NCBI GenBank assembly: GCA_002423185.1
Contig: DIUX01000001.1
Location: 454,050-518,049 of the forward strand
Direction: 5' to 3'
From: Micavibrio sp. UBA6147
GTDB lineage: Bacteria; Pseudomonadota; Alphaproteobacteria; Micavibrionales; UBA1664
DNA length: 64,000 nucleotides
The translations under genes and the position numbers were made by a program. Every line of letters starts with the position of its first letter. Position 1 is the first letter of the stretch. The notes beneath the pieces were generated by a model. That model was not told the origin of the DNA. It made no database searches and saw only the letters and a program-made list of their open reading frames with translations. Of the stretch, positions 54,006 to 64,000 are shown in pieces.

Positions 54006-54275
54006 TTAGCGGCGGATGCCGAGGGATTCGATCAGTGTTTTGTAGCGGTTTTCGTCGCGGGACTTGACATAGTCGAGCAATTTACGACGCAAAGACACCA
54101 TTTTCAAAAGACCGCGGCGTGAGCTGATGTCTTTTTTGTGAATTTTGAGGTGTTCTGTGAGGTTTTTAACGCGCTCCGTCAAAATGGCAACTTGCACTTC
54201 CGGTGAGCCTGTGTCGCCTTCGACAATTTTGAAGCCGTTAATCAGTTCCGCTTTTTTTTCTGCTGTAATCGACAT
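54006..54275 (-). CDS. rpsO: 30S ribosomal protein S15
   Basis: The 89-residue protein starts [16 protein letters not shown] and carries [36 protein letters not shown], the S15 signature that binds 16S rRNA. Start at 54275 is supported by AAGGAG six bases upstream. It lies 10 bases after truB and ends the operon. Confidence 0.97.
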   Translation of the reverse strand: MSITAEKKAELINGFKIVEGDTGSPEVQVAILTERVKNLTEHLKIHKKDISSRRGLLKMVSLRRKLLDYVKSRDENRYKTLIESLGIRR

Positions 54276-54285
54276 CGGGTACTCC

Positions 54286-55254
54286 TTATTGATTTGAAAA
54301 ATTAAACAAACGCTCAGGTTTGATATTAACTCCGTTAACCGCAACCAGTCCGATGGGCGTTCCGTCATCCGCATGGATGGCAAGGGCGTCATAAACATCA
54401 TCGTTCGGGTGCGGCTCAAGACCTATATCAATCAAGCGGTTCACGTCATGTCGCGAAACAAAACGCAGGGCTTGACCGTTTCTGAGCCTAAAGGCTTCAT
54501 CTTCCGTAAGGGGCAGCGCCGGGATGTCGTCCAGCACGGCCTCAACGGGCAATAAAGCCTCGCCAAGGGCGGCACTATGCGCATTTTCACCGAATATGTC
54601 CAGTGAAATCGCATCATCCACCGAAAAACCACCGACCTGAAGCCGCGTTAAGCGCCCGACATAGCCGAACGTGCCGCAAGCCAGCGCCAAATCCCGCGCG
54701 ATAGACCGGATATACGTGCCTTTGCCACAGGTGCAAACAAGGCGGGCGCTGTGCTCATCTGCCTCGATAAGGTCGAGCGATTCAATGATAACGGTGCGTT
54801 CCGGCATTTCGATCAGTTCAGGGTTCGCGCCAAAACGGGCAAGGTCATAGGCGCGTTGCCCGTCAATTTTGATCGCCGAATAAATCGGGGGGATTTGTTG
54901 AACCTCACCAATAAAGGCGGGCAGGGCGGCCTCGATCTGCGCGCGGGTCGGGCGAATATCGGATGTTTGGACGACCTCGCCCTCCGCATCGTCCGTTGTG
55001 CGTTGTTCGCCCCATGTAACGACAAATTCGTATACTTTGAACGCGTCTTGGATGAACGGAACGGTTTTGGTGGCTTCGCCCAGCGCAATCGGCAAAATGC
55101 CGTCGGCGAGCGGGTCAAGCGTACCGGCATGACCGGCCTTTTGAGCGCCATAGGCGCGTTTGACGATGGCGACGGCCTTGCTGGATGTGATGCCAACGGG
55201 TTTATGGAGGTTGATCCAGCCATGAACCGGATTGCCTTTCTTACGTCTGGCCAT
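54286..55254 (-). CDS. truB: tRNA pseudouridine(55) synthase TruB
   Basis: TruB makes Psi55 in the T-loop of tRNAs. The 322-residue product has the catalytic Asp in [19 protein letters not shown], plus [13 protein letters not shown] and [14 protein letters not shown]. The C-terminal PUA-like region is short. ATG 55254 is used rather than the preceding TTG. It lies 44 bases after rbfA in the operon. Confidence 0.96.
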   Translation of the reverse strand: MARRKKGNPVHGWINLHKPVGITSSKAVAIVKRAYGAQKAGHAGTLDPLADGILPIALGEATKTVPFIQDAFKVYEFVVTWGEQRTTDDAEGEVVQTSDIRPTRAQIEAALPAFIGEVQQIPPIYSAIKIDGQRAYDLARFGANPELIEMPERTVIIESLDLIEADEHSARLVCTCGKGTYIRSIARDLALACGTFGYVGRLTRLQVGGFSVDDAISLDIFGENAHSAALGEALLPVEAVLDDIPALPLTEDEAFRLRNGQALRFVSRHDVNRLIDIGLEPHPNDDVYDALAIHADDGTPIGLVAVNGVNIKPERLFNFSNQ

Positions 55255-55298
55255 CAATTTTTATCCTTTGTTATCTTGAAATGGGGGAGGCGGCGCGA

Positions 55299-55808
55299 TT
55301 ATGAAACGCTGTTTTGGTCGTCTGTCGCGTCCTCGTTCTCGCCCTTGTCCTGTGTGGCGTCTTGAGCTTCTTCGGCGTCACCAGTGTCACCAGAGTCATC
55401 GGCGGCGGCTTTTTTACTTTTTTGCAGGTCGTATAAAATACGCTCGATCCGCTGAGCCTCGCCAAAGCTGTCATCCGCGATGAAGCGGATTTTCGGCGAA
55501 TATTTTGTTTCCAGCACGCGGGCGACTTCGCCTTGGAAATATTTGCTGTGGTCGTTGAGGGCGGGCAGGATTTTGTCCATATCCTTGCCGCCCAAGGGCA
55601 TGACATAGGCCTTGGCGTTTTTAAGATCGGGTGAAATGCGCACTTCTGTAACCGTGATGCGCGCCGCATCCATCAAGGCTTCGTCACTGAAATGCCCGCG
55701 CAGCAACACTTTCGCTAATTCATGACGGACTTGTTCGGCCACGCGCAATTGGCGCTGTGACGGCATATTCGTTTTGGCTTTGGTATCGGTTTTTCTATGT
55801 CTGGCCAT
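55299..55808 (-). CDS. rbfA: ribosome-binding factor A
   Basis: RbfA aids late 30S maturation. The 169 residues have the KH-type core: QRQLRVAEQVRHELAKVL, VTEVRISPDLKNAKAYVMPLG and PKIRFIADDSFGEAQRIERIL (each in part). The C-terminal 40 residues are acidic and disordered (GDTGDAEEAQDATQ), longer than in E. coli RbfA. It lies between infB and truB. Confidence 0.95.
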   Translation of the reverse strand: MARHRKTDTKAKTNMPSQRQLRVAEQVRHELAKVLLRGHFSDEALMDAARITVTEVRISPDLKNAKAYVMPLGGKDMDKILPALNDHSKYFQGEVARVLETKYSPKIRFIADDSFGEAQRIERILYDLQKSKKAAADDSGDTGDAEEAQDATQDKGENEDATDDQNSVS

Positions 55809-55928
55809 AGAGTGCCTTTCATCATTATATTATCCGCGAGAAAAAACTCCCTGCGGCGCGTTGTTATGGCGCGGTTGGTTGCCCATGCCGCGCCATTTCA
55901 TGTCTGTGTCGGGAGGGTGTTACGCGAA

Positions 55929-58463
55929 TTACACCACTTCTTGCTTTTCCGAAATAAGGTCAAAGCATTCAATAACATCGCCGGCTTTCAGGTCGTCATA
56001 GCTTTCAAACGCCATACCACATTCGGTGCCTTCTTTGACTTCTTTGACTTCGTCCTTGAAGCGTTTGAGAGTCTTGAGCTTGCCTTCGTGAATGACCACG
56101 TTGTCGCGCAACAAGCGAACCTTCGCGCCTTTTTTCACAAATCCGTTCACCACAAAGCAACCGGCAATCTTGCCGACCTTGGTGATGTTAAAGACTTCGC
56201 GAATTTCGGCGTTACCGATGAATTCTTCACGGATGGTCGGCTCAAGCATACCGGTGAGGATGTTTTTCACATCGTCAATGGCGTCATAGATGATGGAATA
56301 ATACATGATCTTGACATTTTCCATGGTCGCAAGCTCGCGCGCTTGGGTATTCGCCCGCACGTTGAACCCGATGATCAGGGCGTTTGAAGCCTTGGACAGG
56401 GTAATGTCGGATTCCGTAATCGCGCCGACACCACTGTGGATGACGTTGATTTCGATATCCGTGTTGTCATCAGCAATTTTCTTGAGCGAGCCGGAAATAG
56501 CCTCAATCGAACCATGAACATCGGCCTTGACGATAACGGCAAGGGTTTTGCGCCCTTCGTTATTGGCATTGGCGAAGAGTTGATCCATGGTTTGCGCTTT
56601 GTTGCCGAGCAAGGCTTGCGCGTCTTTTTTCTTGCGCAGGCGGTAATCGGCAATTTCACGGGCTTTGGACTCGTTTTCAACCACGATGAAGTCGTCACCG
56701 GCGTCAGGCGTGCTGTTCAGACCCAAAACCTCAACCGGCATGCCGGGGGTGGCTTCTTTGATCTGTTTGCCGTGGTCGTTGATGATGACCCGTACGCGTC
56801 CCCATTCCGAACCCGTGACGAAAATGTCGCCGATTCTGAGGGTTCCGCGCTGGATCAAGACCGTTGCGACCGAGCCGCGGCCTTTTTCCATCTTGGATTC
56901 AACCACGATGGCTTCGGCGGTGCGGTTGGCGTTGGCCTTCAATTCCAAAATCTCGGCTTGAAGCATAATGGCTTCTTCGAGTTTTTCGAGATTCAGGCGT
57001 TTTTTCGCGGAAATTTCAACACAGAGCGTGTCACCGCCCATATCCTCAACCACGATTTCGTGATGGAGCAAGTCTTGCTTGATCTTCGACGGGTTGGCAT
57101 CGGGAAGGTCGATTTTGTTGATCGCAACGATAATCGGAACCTTCGCCGCTTTGGCGTGACGAATGGCCTCAATCGTTTGCGGCATGACGCTGTCATTCGC
57201 GGCAACAACCAACACGACAATGTCGGTAATATTCGCGCCGCGCGCACGCATTTGGCTGAAGGCCGCGTGACCAGGGGTGTCGAGGAACGTGATCCGTCCG
57301 CCGCCCGCCATTTCGACTTGGTAAGCACCGATATGTTGGGTAATGCCGCCGGCTTCGCCCGACACAACATCGGTGGCACGGAAAGCATCCAAAAGAGATG
57401 TCTTGCCATGGTCAACGTGACCCATAACCGTCACCACAGGGGCGCGGGGTTGCAAGTCTTCTGCGGCATCGGCTGCGCCACGAATGCCGATTTCAACATC
57501 GCCTTCGGTGACGCGTTTGGCTTTGTGGCCGAATTCCTCGATCAACAATTCCGCCGTGTCGGCGTCAAGGGATTGGTTCAATGTCGCCATAATGCCCATT
57601 TGCATGAGTTTTTTGACAACGTTGGCGGAGCGTTCCGCCATCCGGTTTGACAATTCCTGAACCGTGATAACCTCCGGCAGTACAACTTCGCGCACCATTT
57701 TCTTCGGTGGCTCGAAATTGCCTTGGGCTTTCATCCGGCCTTTTTCAAGGGCGCGTTTGCGGGCCGCCATGGACGGGCCGCGGTCGCGTTCGTAATCTTG
57801 GTTGAGAACCTGAGCCACAGTGAGTTTACCGCCGCGGCGGTCATCCTCGGTTGTGCGCGCCTTGACGGGTTTTTTCGCGTCTGCGGCGCGTTTGATGCGC
57901 TCGCGGTAGGATACTTGCTCTTCGTCCTCCTCGGTGCCGGGGCGGCGTTGTTGGCTGGCGAATTTGCTGATCGCGGATTGTTGTTTTTCTTTTTCCTCAA
58001 CGCTGCGCGTGGCTTCGATTTCCTTGAGTTTTTGCTGTTCTTCCTCACGCTGTTGTTCAAGCGATTTGGTTTCTTGCTGTTTCTCGAGGTCTTCTTTGCG
58101 CTTTTCTTGGTCTTCGTGGCGCATACGGGTGATGTCTTCGGCCTCTTTGCGGCGACGTTCGCGTTCTTCCTCGCGCTTGTCGGCCTCAAGATTGGCAATC
58201 TCAAGGGCGCGCATACGGGATTCGCGTTCCTCCGGTGTCAATCCGTCATCGGGGTTGTGGGCGCCTGCTTCGGTAACGCCATCTTGTCCGACAACGCGCT
58301 TTTTGCGGCGCACTTCTACGGCGACGGGCTTACTGCGCCCGCCTGAGAAGCTCTGCTGAACCTGTCCTGCGGCTCCGGGTGTTGCGACCCCGCCTTTAAG
58401 GCTTAGGGTTGCTTTACTGCCGCCGAGGCTCAGTGTTTTCTTCTTTTCTTCTTGTTCAGCCAT
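55929..58463 (-). CDS. infB: translation initiation factor IF-2
   Basis: IF-2 is the GTPase that places initiator fMet-tRNA on the ribosome. Of 844 residues, the first 250 are low-complexity and charged ([17 protein letters not shown]), as usual. The G domain has [33 protein letters not shown] and [12 protein letters not shown]-terminal domains include [19 protein letters not shown]. Its start overlaps the YlxR gene stop by 8 bases, so the two are coupled. Confidence 0.97.
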   Translation of the reverse strand: MAEQEEKKKTLSLGGSKATLSLKGGVATPGAAGQVQQSFSGGRSKPVAVEVRRKKRVVGQDGVTEAGAHNPDDGLTPEERESRMRALEIANLEADKREEERERRRKEAEDITRMRHEDQEKRKEDLEKQQETKSLEQQREEEQQKLKEIEATRSVEEKEKQQSAISKFASQQRRPGTEEDEEQVSYRERIKRAADAKKPVKARTTEDDRRGGKLTVAQVLNQDYERDRGPSMAARKRALEKGRMKAQGNFEPPKKMVREVVLPEVITVQELSNRMAERSANVVKKLMQMGIMATLNQSLDADTAELLIEEFGHKAKRVTEGDVEIGIRGAADAAEDLQPRAPVVTVMGHVDHGKTSLLDAFRATDVVSGEAGGITQHIGAYQVEMAGGGRITFLDTPGHAAFSQMRARGANITDIVVLVVAANDSVMPQTIEAIRHAKAAKVPIIVAINKIDLPDANPSKIKQDLLHHEIVVEDMGGDTLCVEISAKKRLNLEKLEEAIMLQAEILELKANANRTAEAIVVESKMEKGRGSVATVLIQRGTLRIGDIFVTGSEWGRVRVIINDHGKQIKEATPGMPVEVLGLNSTPDAGDDFIVVENESKAREIADYRLRKKKDAQALLGNKAQTMDQLFANANNEGRKTLAVIVKADVHGSIEAISGSLKKIADDNTDIEINVIHSGVGAITESDITLSKASNALIIGFNVRANTQARELATMENVKIMYYSIIYDAIDDVKNILTGMLEPTIREEFIGNAEIREVFNITKVGKIAGCFVVNGFVKKGAKVRLLRDNVVIHEGKLKTLKRFKDEVKEVKEGTECGMAFESYDDLKAGDVIECFDLISEKQEVV

Positions 58464-59292
58464 GGTTTCCTAACGCTTTTCCACCAAGTTGTTGATAGAG
58501 TCTGTGCAATTGCACCCCTTTAAAACATATATTGCCCTTTTTGACAATGATATGGGTAATGCTTTCCCGCCCAATAAGGGTTCCGAGTTCTTCCGATGTG
58601 AAGCAATCGACCACCGGAAGATCCGGATTTTTGTGGCAAATGCCTGATCTTGCGTCACTTTCGGGGCTTGATGATGTGGCATATAATCCGGCCTGACCGC
58701 TGCGCAGCACATCCATAGATTTTTCAATTCCGGCGGCCATGTCGCCGCAACGATTGGCGAGGGCGAGTTGATTCCGCAGCCGTTGCTTGACCTGATTCTG
58801 TACCATGCCGAGTAAATCATCGGGAAGAGTGACCTTGCCGCGCGCCGCCCAAGCGAATCGTTTTTTGTCGATCGCTTCGCTTATCGCTTGGTCTGTGGCC
58901 TCAACCCAAAGGCCGCGGCCGGGGAGTTTTTCGTATATATCGGGAATCAGGCTGCGGTCTGGTGCGACCACAAAGCGGATCAAATTGTCTTTGGGAAGGC
59001 TCTGACCCGACACGATACAGCGACGTAAGGGGCTCTTCGCACCATCCGCGGCTTCGCAATATTCGGCGTCGGTATCGGTATTAATGTTAGTATTCGTATC
59101 CGTATCAGCACGCGCCGTTATGAGGGAATTGGATAGGTCGGAACAGGATTCATTCGTAGCCGCAGCACATGTAGAAACACTGGCAGAAACGCTTAACGTA
59201 TCGCCTAAATCGGAGCACACGCCAGCATAGTCCGGCGCGTAGGATGCGCCGGATGGTGTGCTGGTGTGTATAATATGGGTCTTGTCGTCCAT
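58456..59292 (-). CDS. ylxR: YlxR/RnpM-family RNA-binding protein fused to an L7Ae-like domain
   Basis: Of 278 residues, the first 80 are low-complexity (repeated Asp-Thr/Asn-Thr such as [13 protein letters not shown]). The YlxR (DUF448) domain follows: [35 protein letters not shown], and [15 protein letters not shown]. The remainder resembles an L7Ae-type RNA-binding fold ([19 protein letters not shown]). YlxR proteins sit between nusA and infB and affect RNase P or transcription. ATG 59292 has GGAG four bases upstream; ATG 59310 is possible. Confidence 0.85.
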   Translation of the reverse strand: MDDKTHIIHTSTPSGASYAPDYAGVCSDLGDTLSVSASVSTCAAATNESCSDLSNSLITARADTDTNTNINTDTDAEYCEAADGAKSPLRRCIVSGQSLPKDNLIRFVVAPDRSLIPDIYEKLPGRGLWVEATDQAISEAIDKKRFAWAARGKVTLPDDLLGMVQNQVKQRLRNQLALANRCGDMAAGIEKSMDVLRSGQAGLYATSSSPESDARSGICHKNPDLPVVDCFTSEELGTLIGRESITHIIVKKGNICFKGVQLHRLYQQLGGKALGNHG

Positions 59293-59341
59293 ATTGCTCC
59301 GTTTAAACATGTGTTTGCGTGTGTCTGGGGCATAACCTTGG

Positions 59342-60892
59342 CTAGCCTTCGGCAGCCATTTTAGGTTGGTCTTCCGGCAATTCCGCCGCGCCTTTTTCGT
59401 CCGCGAACCAGTGTTGGCGCGCTTCCATAATCAAGGCGTTGGCTTCTTTGACCGTCATCTTGCTGTCTTCGCCCAGCATTTCAACCAGTTCATCCCCCGC
59501 CAAATCGGCAAGGTCGTCACGGGATTTAATGCCTTGTTCGGCGAGTTTCAAGATCATGTCGCGGGTCAAGGACGCAACATCAAGAATGTCGTCCTTAATC
59601 TTGAGCGATTTTTTCTTTTTCTCGAATTCGGCGGTTTTCTCGGCAAGCCATGTATTCGCACGGCTTTGCAATTCGGCCGCAACGTCTTGGTCGAAGCCTT
59701 CGATCGAGATCAATTCGTCTTGCTCGGATTCGGCGATTTCCTCAACCTTGCGGAAGCCTTCGGCAACCAGCAAATGGGCAATCACGTCATCAACGTCAAG
59801 CGCCGTCATGAACAATTCGGAACGGGTTTTGAATTCGGTCGCACGGCGTTCGGATTCTTGTTCCTCCGTCAAAATGTCGATATCGAGGCCGGTGAGCATG
59901 GACGCAAGGCGTACATTTTGACCACGGCGACCGATGGCGAGGGATAATTGTTCGTCCGGAACAACAACCTCGATACGGTTTTTCTCTTCGTCCAGAACCA
60001 CTTTGCTGACTTCCGCCGGCGCCATGGCGTTGACGATGAAGGTTGCGAAATCTTCGTACCATGGCACGATGTCGATTTTTTCGCCTTGCAATTCGTTCAC
60101 AACCGCTTGAACACGGCTTCCGCGCATACCGACGCACGCACCGACCGGATCAACACTCGGGTCACGGGTGTAAACGGCGATTTTGGCGCGGCTTCCGGGG
60201 TCGCGGGCAACGGCTTTGATCTCAATCACGCCATCATAAATTTCGGGGACTTCCTGACGGAAAAGGCTGGCCAAAAATTCAGGGTGCGTACGCGACAAGA
60301 AAATCTGCGGCCCACGGTTTTCGCGGCGCACGTCATAGATATAGGCGCGGATGCGGTCATTGGTTTTGAAATGTTCGCGCGGGATGGATTCATCACGCTT
60401 CAGATACGCTTCGCCATGACCAAGGTCAACCGTGACATTGCCGTATTCAACACGCTTAACCGTGCCGTTGACGACTTCGCCGATGCGGCCTTGGAATTCT
60501 TCGAATTGCTTCTCACGCTCGGCTTCGCGAACTTTTTGCAGGATAACCTGTTTCGCGGTTTGGGCGGCGATGCGACCAAAATCAACCGGCGGCAAATCAT
60601 CGATCAAAGAATCGCCGATTTCGGCGTCTTTCTTGATGCGCTTGGCTTCGGGGAGCAGGATTTGCTTGGCGGCGTTTTCTTCGTCTTCGGCGTCAAGCGC
60701 CTCAACAACCAACCGGAAACGCTGCAACTTGATCGTACCGTTCTTGCGGTCGATATGGGCGCGGATGTCCTGATCATATCCGTATTTAGAACGTCCGGCT
60801 TTCTGAATGGCCTCTTCCATGGCACTCAGGACGACATCACGTTCGATATGCTTTTCTCTGGCAACAGAGTCTGCGACATGAAGAAGTTCCAT
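59342..60892 (-). CDS. nusA: transcription termination/antitermination factor NusA
   Basis: NusA modulates RNA polymerase pausing, termination and antitermination. The 516 residues have an N-terminal polymerase-binding domain, an S1 domain (GEVVNGTVKRVEYGNVTVDLG in part), two KH domains (VGACVGMRGSRVQAVVNEL in part; LSLAIGRRGQNVRLAS) and C-terminal acidic repeats. AGAGGA precedes the start. It lies between rimP and ylxR in the operon. Confidence 0.97.
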   Translation of the reverse strand: MELLHVADSVAREKHIERDVVLSAMEEAIQKAGRSKYGYDQDIRAHIDRKNGTIKLQRFRLVVEALDAEDEENAAKQILLPEAKRIKKDAEIGDSLIDDLPPVDFGRIAAQTAKQVILQKVREAEREKQFEEFQGRIGEVVNGTVKRVEYGNVTVDLGHGEAYLKRDESIPREHFKTNDRIRAYIYDVRRENRGPQIFLSRTHPEFLASLFRQEVPEIYDGVIEIKAVARDPGSRAKIAVYTRDPSVDPVGACVGMRGSRVQAVVNELQGEKIDIVPWYEDFATFIVNAMAPAEVSKVVLDEEKNRIEVVVPDEQLSLAIGRRGQNVRLASMLTGLDIDILTEEQESERRATEFKTRSELFMTALDVDDVIAHLLVAEGFRKVEEIAESEQDELISIEGFDQDVAAELQSRANTWLAEKTAEFEKKKKSLKIKDDILDVASLTRDMILKLAEQGIKSRDDLADLAGDELVEMLGEDSKMTVKEANALIMEARQHWFADEKGAAELPEDQPKMAAEG

Positions 60893-60992
60893 TATATCCT
60901 CTCTTTTTCTTTCACAGTTTGCATTACTTATTACTTATGCGGTTTAGTTTTAATCTCAATCTTCGTCGTTATCTTAATCGTTTTCGCGGTTC

Positions 60993-61679
60993 CTAAAGGA
61001 TGACATCCTTGGTCGCGTCTTGTAATTCCTTGGTGAAGACAAGCTGTGCCTTCGTAATCCGGTCGAGGTCAATCGTGACTTCGTATTCTTCGCCGTTGCC
61101 GTCTTCGGTCAACATGACGACACCGTCATTTTCCGTGCCGCACAAAAGTCCCGTGAAGCGTTTTTGACCGTTTTCGGCCGGCGGGTCAATGCTCATTTTT
61201 GCTTTGAAGCCTTTGAACCGTTGAAAATCGCTGAGACGGGTTAAGGCGCGATCAATACCGGGGGAGCTGATCTCCAGCGTATAGGCGGTGCTGAACGGGT
61301 CTTCCACATCCAAAATGGCGGAAAGGGTTTTGCTGAGCATCCGGCAATCCTCAACACCCATACGGCGCTTTTGCTTTGGCTCGGCATAGATTTGTAGAAC
61401 CGGCCCTTGATAGCCTTTGGGCTGCGCCAACTCAACCTTCACCAAAATATAGCCAAGCGCGTCAATATGGGGGCCAAGAATGGGCGCAAACCGACCATCT
61501 GGATCAATCAAACGCACCGAGTTATATAAGGACGCACCGCCATCCGCCAAAATATGATCATGTAATGGTATATTTTGGTGATCCGCTGCTTGATCCGCTG
61601 CTTGATCCAACGACTCGGCGGCCGTGCTTTGCTCGGCGTTTTCTGCGTTCATATCCGCTTGCGTGGCGTTCGTATTCAT
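60993..61679 (-). CDS. rimP: ribosome maturation factor RimP
   Basis: RimP acts early in 30S assembly. The 228-residue product has the core LGYILVKVELAQ, VEDCRMLSKTLSAILDVED, YTLEISSPGIDRALTRLSDFQRF (key: EISSPGIDRAL). An N-terminal extension of about 60 residues (AENAEQSTAAESLDQAADQ) is longer than usual and low-complexity. It is the first gene of the nusA block, 100 bases before nusA. Confidence 0.94.
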   Translation of the reverse strand: MNTNATQADMNAENAEQSTAAESLDQAADQAADHQNIPLHDHILADGGASLYNSVRLIDPDGRFAPILGPHIDALGYILVKVELAQPKGYQGPVLQIYAEPKQKRRMGVEDCRMLSKTLSAILDVEDPFSTAYTLEISSPGIDRALTRLSDFQRFKGFKAKMSIDPPAENGQKRFTGLLCGTENDGVVMLTEDGNGEEYEVTIDLDRITKAQLVFTKELQDATKDVIL

Positions 61680-61721
61680 TCAAATTCCGTTTAGTCTTTT
61701 CGGCAGTCCTGTTTAGGTAAC

Positions 61722-61747
61722 AAAAAAGGCGGGCTGTTCGGCCCACC
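61722..61747 (-). terminator. terminator of trmB
   Basis: Stem GGTGGGC/GCCCGCC on the minus strand (61728-61734 with 61741-61747, one mismatch) is followed by six T. It lies 80 bases past trmB and just upstream of rimP, separating the two transcripts. Confidence 0.8.
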
Positions 61748-61826
61748 TGCATAACCAATCAAATTGTCAGGATGACAACTAATAAGGCAAGAGAGCGCAA
61801 AAATCAAGAGTTTTGTTCAATTTTTC

Positions 61827-62606
61827 TTATGCGCGATTTTTACGGACAAACCGTAAATAAATTTCGTTGCGGCCTTGGTCGGCGCCTTTTTGGGCATAAC
61901 GTGTGGTGACCATCCAATCATCCGGCATGACCGACCAATCGTCTTTGCTTTGCGCCGTCCATACAAAGGCATCGTGACGCAATGTGTGCTCCAACATCCA
62001 TTCCCCAAGGTCAAGAACATCGGTGGCCGTGATGAATTCGCCGCCATCCTTCAAAACGCGGGCGATGCGGTCAAGATTAGCGGGCTGAACGAAGCGGCGC
62101 TTATGATGGCGTTTTTTCGGCCACGGGTCGGGATTGAGGAGGTAAAGCCGGTCGATACTTGCGTCCGGCAAGGCATCCAAAAGAATTTCGGCGCTGTCAT
62201 GCCAAAGGCCGAGGCGGTCTGCGTAATCGGCCTCATCCATTGTTTCGTGAAGGATTTTCAGGAAGTTCGACACACCATTCATAAACGGTTCGCACCCGAT
62301 GAAGCGGTGGTTCGGATAGGCCGCGAGCATTTTCGCAAGGTAATCCCCCGACCCAAACCCGATTTCTAGCCAAACGGGGGCGGCATCATCCATCCGCCCG
62401 CTCTTGGGAAACGCGTCATGAATCGTGGCGAGTTTTTGCGGCAGTTTGCCGAGCCGTTCAACCAAAGACAAGGCGGGGAGGGTGTCGTTCAAAGCGGCCT
62501 TACGCCCTTTACGAAGCGTGCGCCCGTGCCGCCGTCCAAAGAACATGTAATCAATGCCCTTGCGCTTGGCGTCGGAGGAGGGGCGAATGGTTGGTTTTTG
62601 CGTCAT
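61827..62606 (-). CDS. trmB: tRNA (guanine(46)-N7)-methyltransferase
   Basis: TrmB makes m7G46 in tRNA. In 259 residues, the SAM-binding loop is VWLEIGFGSGDYLAKML, followed by FIGCEPFMNGV and the catalytic region NPDPWPKKRHHKRRFVQP. The first 40 residues are basic (FFGRRHGRTLRKGRKAA) and likely aid tRNA binding. It lies between metK and rimP, the usual alphaproteobacterial order. Confidence 0.95.
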   Translation of the reverse strand: MTQKPTIRPSSDAKRKGIDYMFFGRRHGRTLRKGRKAALNDTLPALSLVERLGKLPQKLATIHDAFPKSGRMDDAAPVWLEIGFGSGDYLAKMLAAYPNHRFIGCEPFMNGVSNFLKILHETMDEADYADRLGLWHDSAEILLDALPDASIDRLYLLNPDPWPKKRHHKRRFVQPANLDRIARVLKDGGEFITATDVLDLGEWMLEHTLRHDAFVWTAQSKDDWSVMPDDWMVTTRYAQKGADQGRNEIYLRFVRKNRA

Positions 62607-62660
62607 GTGTTTTTGGTCTTTATGTCGTGCGCGGCGCTTGGGCGTTTCGCGTTAAAAAGG

Positions 62661-62697
62661 AAAACACCCGCCTTTTACAGGAAAAGACGGGCGTTGT
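62661..62697 (-). terminator. terminator of metK
   Basis: Arms 62664-62676 and 62682-62695 form a stem with one mismatch, and the minus strand continues into a T-rich run. It lies between the metK stop and the trmB start. Confidence 0.75.
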
Positions 62698-62740
62698 GCA
62701 TCTGAAAAATCGCGAATGGCGAAATAATTACGCTATGCTC

Positions 62741-63970
62741 CTAAAGCGAGCGTTTCAAGACGTCGGCGAGGTCGGTGCGTTCCCATGAGAAACTTCCGTC
62801 CTCTAGCGGCTTACGGCCAAAATGACCATAGGCAGAGGTGATTTTGTATATCGGCTTGTTGAGGCCGAGATGCGTGCGGATGCCGCGCGGGCTGAGATCC
62901 ACCAATTTCGACAAGGCTTTGGCAAGCTGGGCTTCTTCAACCACGCCTGTGCCATGCGTGTTGACATAGAACGACAAAGGCTTGGAAACGCCGATAGCGT
63001 AGGAAAGCTGGATCGTGCATTTATCGGCACAGCCGGAGGCCACAACGTTTTTCGCAAGATAACGCGCCGCATAGGCCGCTGAACGGTCAACCTTGGTGCA
63101 ATCCTTGCCCGAAAACGCGCCGCCGCCATGGGGAGCCGCACCGCCATAGGTGTCGACAATGATTTTGCGTCCGGTCAAGCCGCAATCGCCAACGGGGCCG
63201 CCAATAACAAAACGTCCAGTCGGGTTGACATAGAGTTCGTCTTCCGGACACATCCAGCCTTCAGGCAGGCATTGTTCAATGTAAGGGCGGACGAGGTCGC
63301 GCACGTCACGTTGGCTGAGGCCGTCTTTATGCTGGGTCGATACGACAACCGAGGTCGCGCGCACGGGCTTGCCGTCGCGGTATTCAAGGCTGACTTGCGA
63401 TTTGGAGTCGGGGCCGAGCATCCCGAGGACGCCCTCATGACGCTTTTCCGCCAGAACGCGCAAGATGTTATGCGAGTAATGAATAGCGGCGGGCATGAGC
63501 TCCTCCGTTTCGCGGCAGGCATAGCCAAACATAATGCCTTGGTCGCCGGCGCCTTCGTCTTTGCTTCCCGATGCGTCAACACCCATGGCGATGTCGGGGG
63601 ATTGTTGTACGAGGCGCACGTCAATTTTTACGGTTTTCCAGTTAAATCCGTCTTGTTCATAGCCGATTTCGCGGATGGTTTCGCGGGCGGCTTGTTCGAT
63701 CAATTCCGGAGTAACGCTGTCGGGGCCACGTGTTTCGCCGGCAATGACAACATTATCGGTAAAAGCCATGGTTTCGGCGGCAACGCGGGATTGCGGGTCG
63801 GCCTTCATATATAAATCGACAATCGCATCGGAAATGCGGTCACAAACCTTATCAGGGTGACCTTCAGACACGGACTCGCTGGTGAACAGGAAGTCTTTCA
63901 ATTCATGCGGGGCTTTGGACGCGGTCAAGGGTGTATCCTTCGTTTGGGAAATTGGCTGAGCTTGTTGCAT
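62741..63970 (-). CDS. metK: S-adenosylmethionine synthase
   Basis: MetK makes SAM from methionine and ATP. The 409 residues contain [24 protein letters not shown] (in part [14 protein letters not shown]), [12 protein letters not shown] and the phosphate loop [19 protein letters not shown] (in part GGGAFSGKD). The N-terminal 25 residues ([15 protein letters not shown]) extend beyond the E. coli protein. The start is 30 bases from the window edge, so its leader and any SAM riboswitch are outside. It supplies SAM for the methyltransferases downstream. Confidence 0.96.
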   Translation of the reverse strand: MQQAQPISQTKDTPLTASKAPHELKDFLFTSESVSEGHPDKVCDRISDAIVDLYMKADPQSRVAAETMAFTDNVVIAGETRGPDSVTPELIEQAARETIREIGYEQDGFNWKTVKIDVRLVQQSPDIAMGVDASGSKDEGAGDQGIMFGYACRETEELMPAAIHYSHNILRVLAEKRHEGVLGMLGPDSKSQVSLEYRDGKPVRATSVVVSTQHKDGLSQRDVRDLVRPYIEQCLPEGWMCPEDELYVNPTGRFVIGGPVGDCGLTGRKIIVDTYGGAAPHGGGAFSGKDCTKVDRSAAYAARYLAKNVVASGCADKCTIQLSYAIGVSKPLSFYVNTHGTGVVEEAQLAKALSKLVDLSPRGIRTHLGLNKPIYKITSAYGHFGRKPLEDGSFSWERTDLADVLKRSL

Positions 63971-64000
63971 AGGGTTTATTCTTTCGGCTGTGACAGACTG

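Noticed and set aside
56436..57650. 404-codon plus-strand open frame opposite infB
   Set aside because: It is the mirror of the highly conserved IF-2 GTPase region, whose motifs are unmistakable on the minus strand.
1..64000. tRNA or rRNA genes, CRISPR arrays and insertion sequences
   Set aside because: I looked for T-loop-like GGTTCGAATC strings, regularly spaced repeats and transposase-like proteins and found none I could support by eye.

Overview
The window reads as a stretch of alphaproteobacterial chromosome of moderate GC content. Diagnostic gene blocks are metK-trmB-rimP-nusA-ylxR-infB-rbfA-truB-rpsO, an Rrf2-type regulator followed by sufBCD-sufS-sufT-sufA, fabA-fabB-fabI, gatCAB beside ruvX, and a RegB/RegA redox two-component pair. 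The mix of genes would suit a Micavibrio-like or deep Rhodospirillales-like lineage, but that placement is inference. I saw no rRNA or tRNA gene, CRISPR array, transposase or integrase.

Layout. 1-420 is the AT-rich tail of a truncated unknown gene that looks foreign to its surroundings. 424-12200 is a mixed region: a YdeI/OmdA-type protein, several secreted or unknown proteins, a 2OG-Fe(II) oxygenase, RlmJ, a TauE-type exporter, PanB, a lone CheR-like methyltransferase, an NlpC/P60 peptidase, a porin, an orphan Flp pilin, and three overlapping small paralogous genes. 12339-16337 holds gatB, gatA and gatC (minus) and divergent ruvX. 16399-20562 holds a YgjP-type metallopeptidase, an unknown gene, a Bfd-type ferredoxin with a Fur-box promoter, and an intracellular PHA depolymerase. 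20757-24945 places RegB/RegA between a CobD/CbiB-like membrane protein and a CobT-like protein that appears to lack its catalytic segment. 25053-34223 carries a nucleotide-sugar dehydratase, rpmB, tgt, upp, a PAS sensor kinase, fur, prfC and an EEP-family protein.

34399-40723 is a complete SUF iron-sulfur operon, mostly translationally coupled, with a Fur-like box and a separate inverted repeat upstream. 40979-45469 is a patch of small or unknown genes around dusA, including a 49-codon gene with its own terminator. 45615-48345 is fabA, fabB, fabI for unsaturated fatty acid synthesis, with an apparent terminator between fabA and fabB. 48437-50382 has an unknown protein and a glycerophosphodiester phosphodiesterase carrying a long His/Asp/Cys-rich N terminus. 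50503-63970 is the pnp and rpsO to metK translation block on the minus strand, interrupted between rpsO and pnp by plus-strand gpmA and a small membrane protein gene.

Iron links several loci: fur, the SUF operon, and the Bfd gene whose -35 element overlaps a Fur-like box. Most of the window is ordinary core genome. The strongest candidates for something undescribed are the triplet of small paralogs at 11364-12198, the metal-binding tails on Bfd and on the phosphodiesterase, and the degenerate cobalamin-type genes flanking RegBA.
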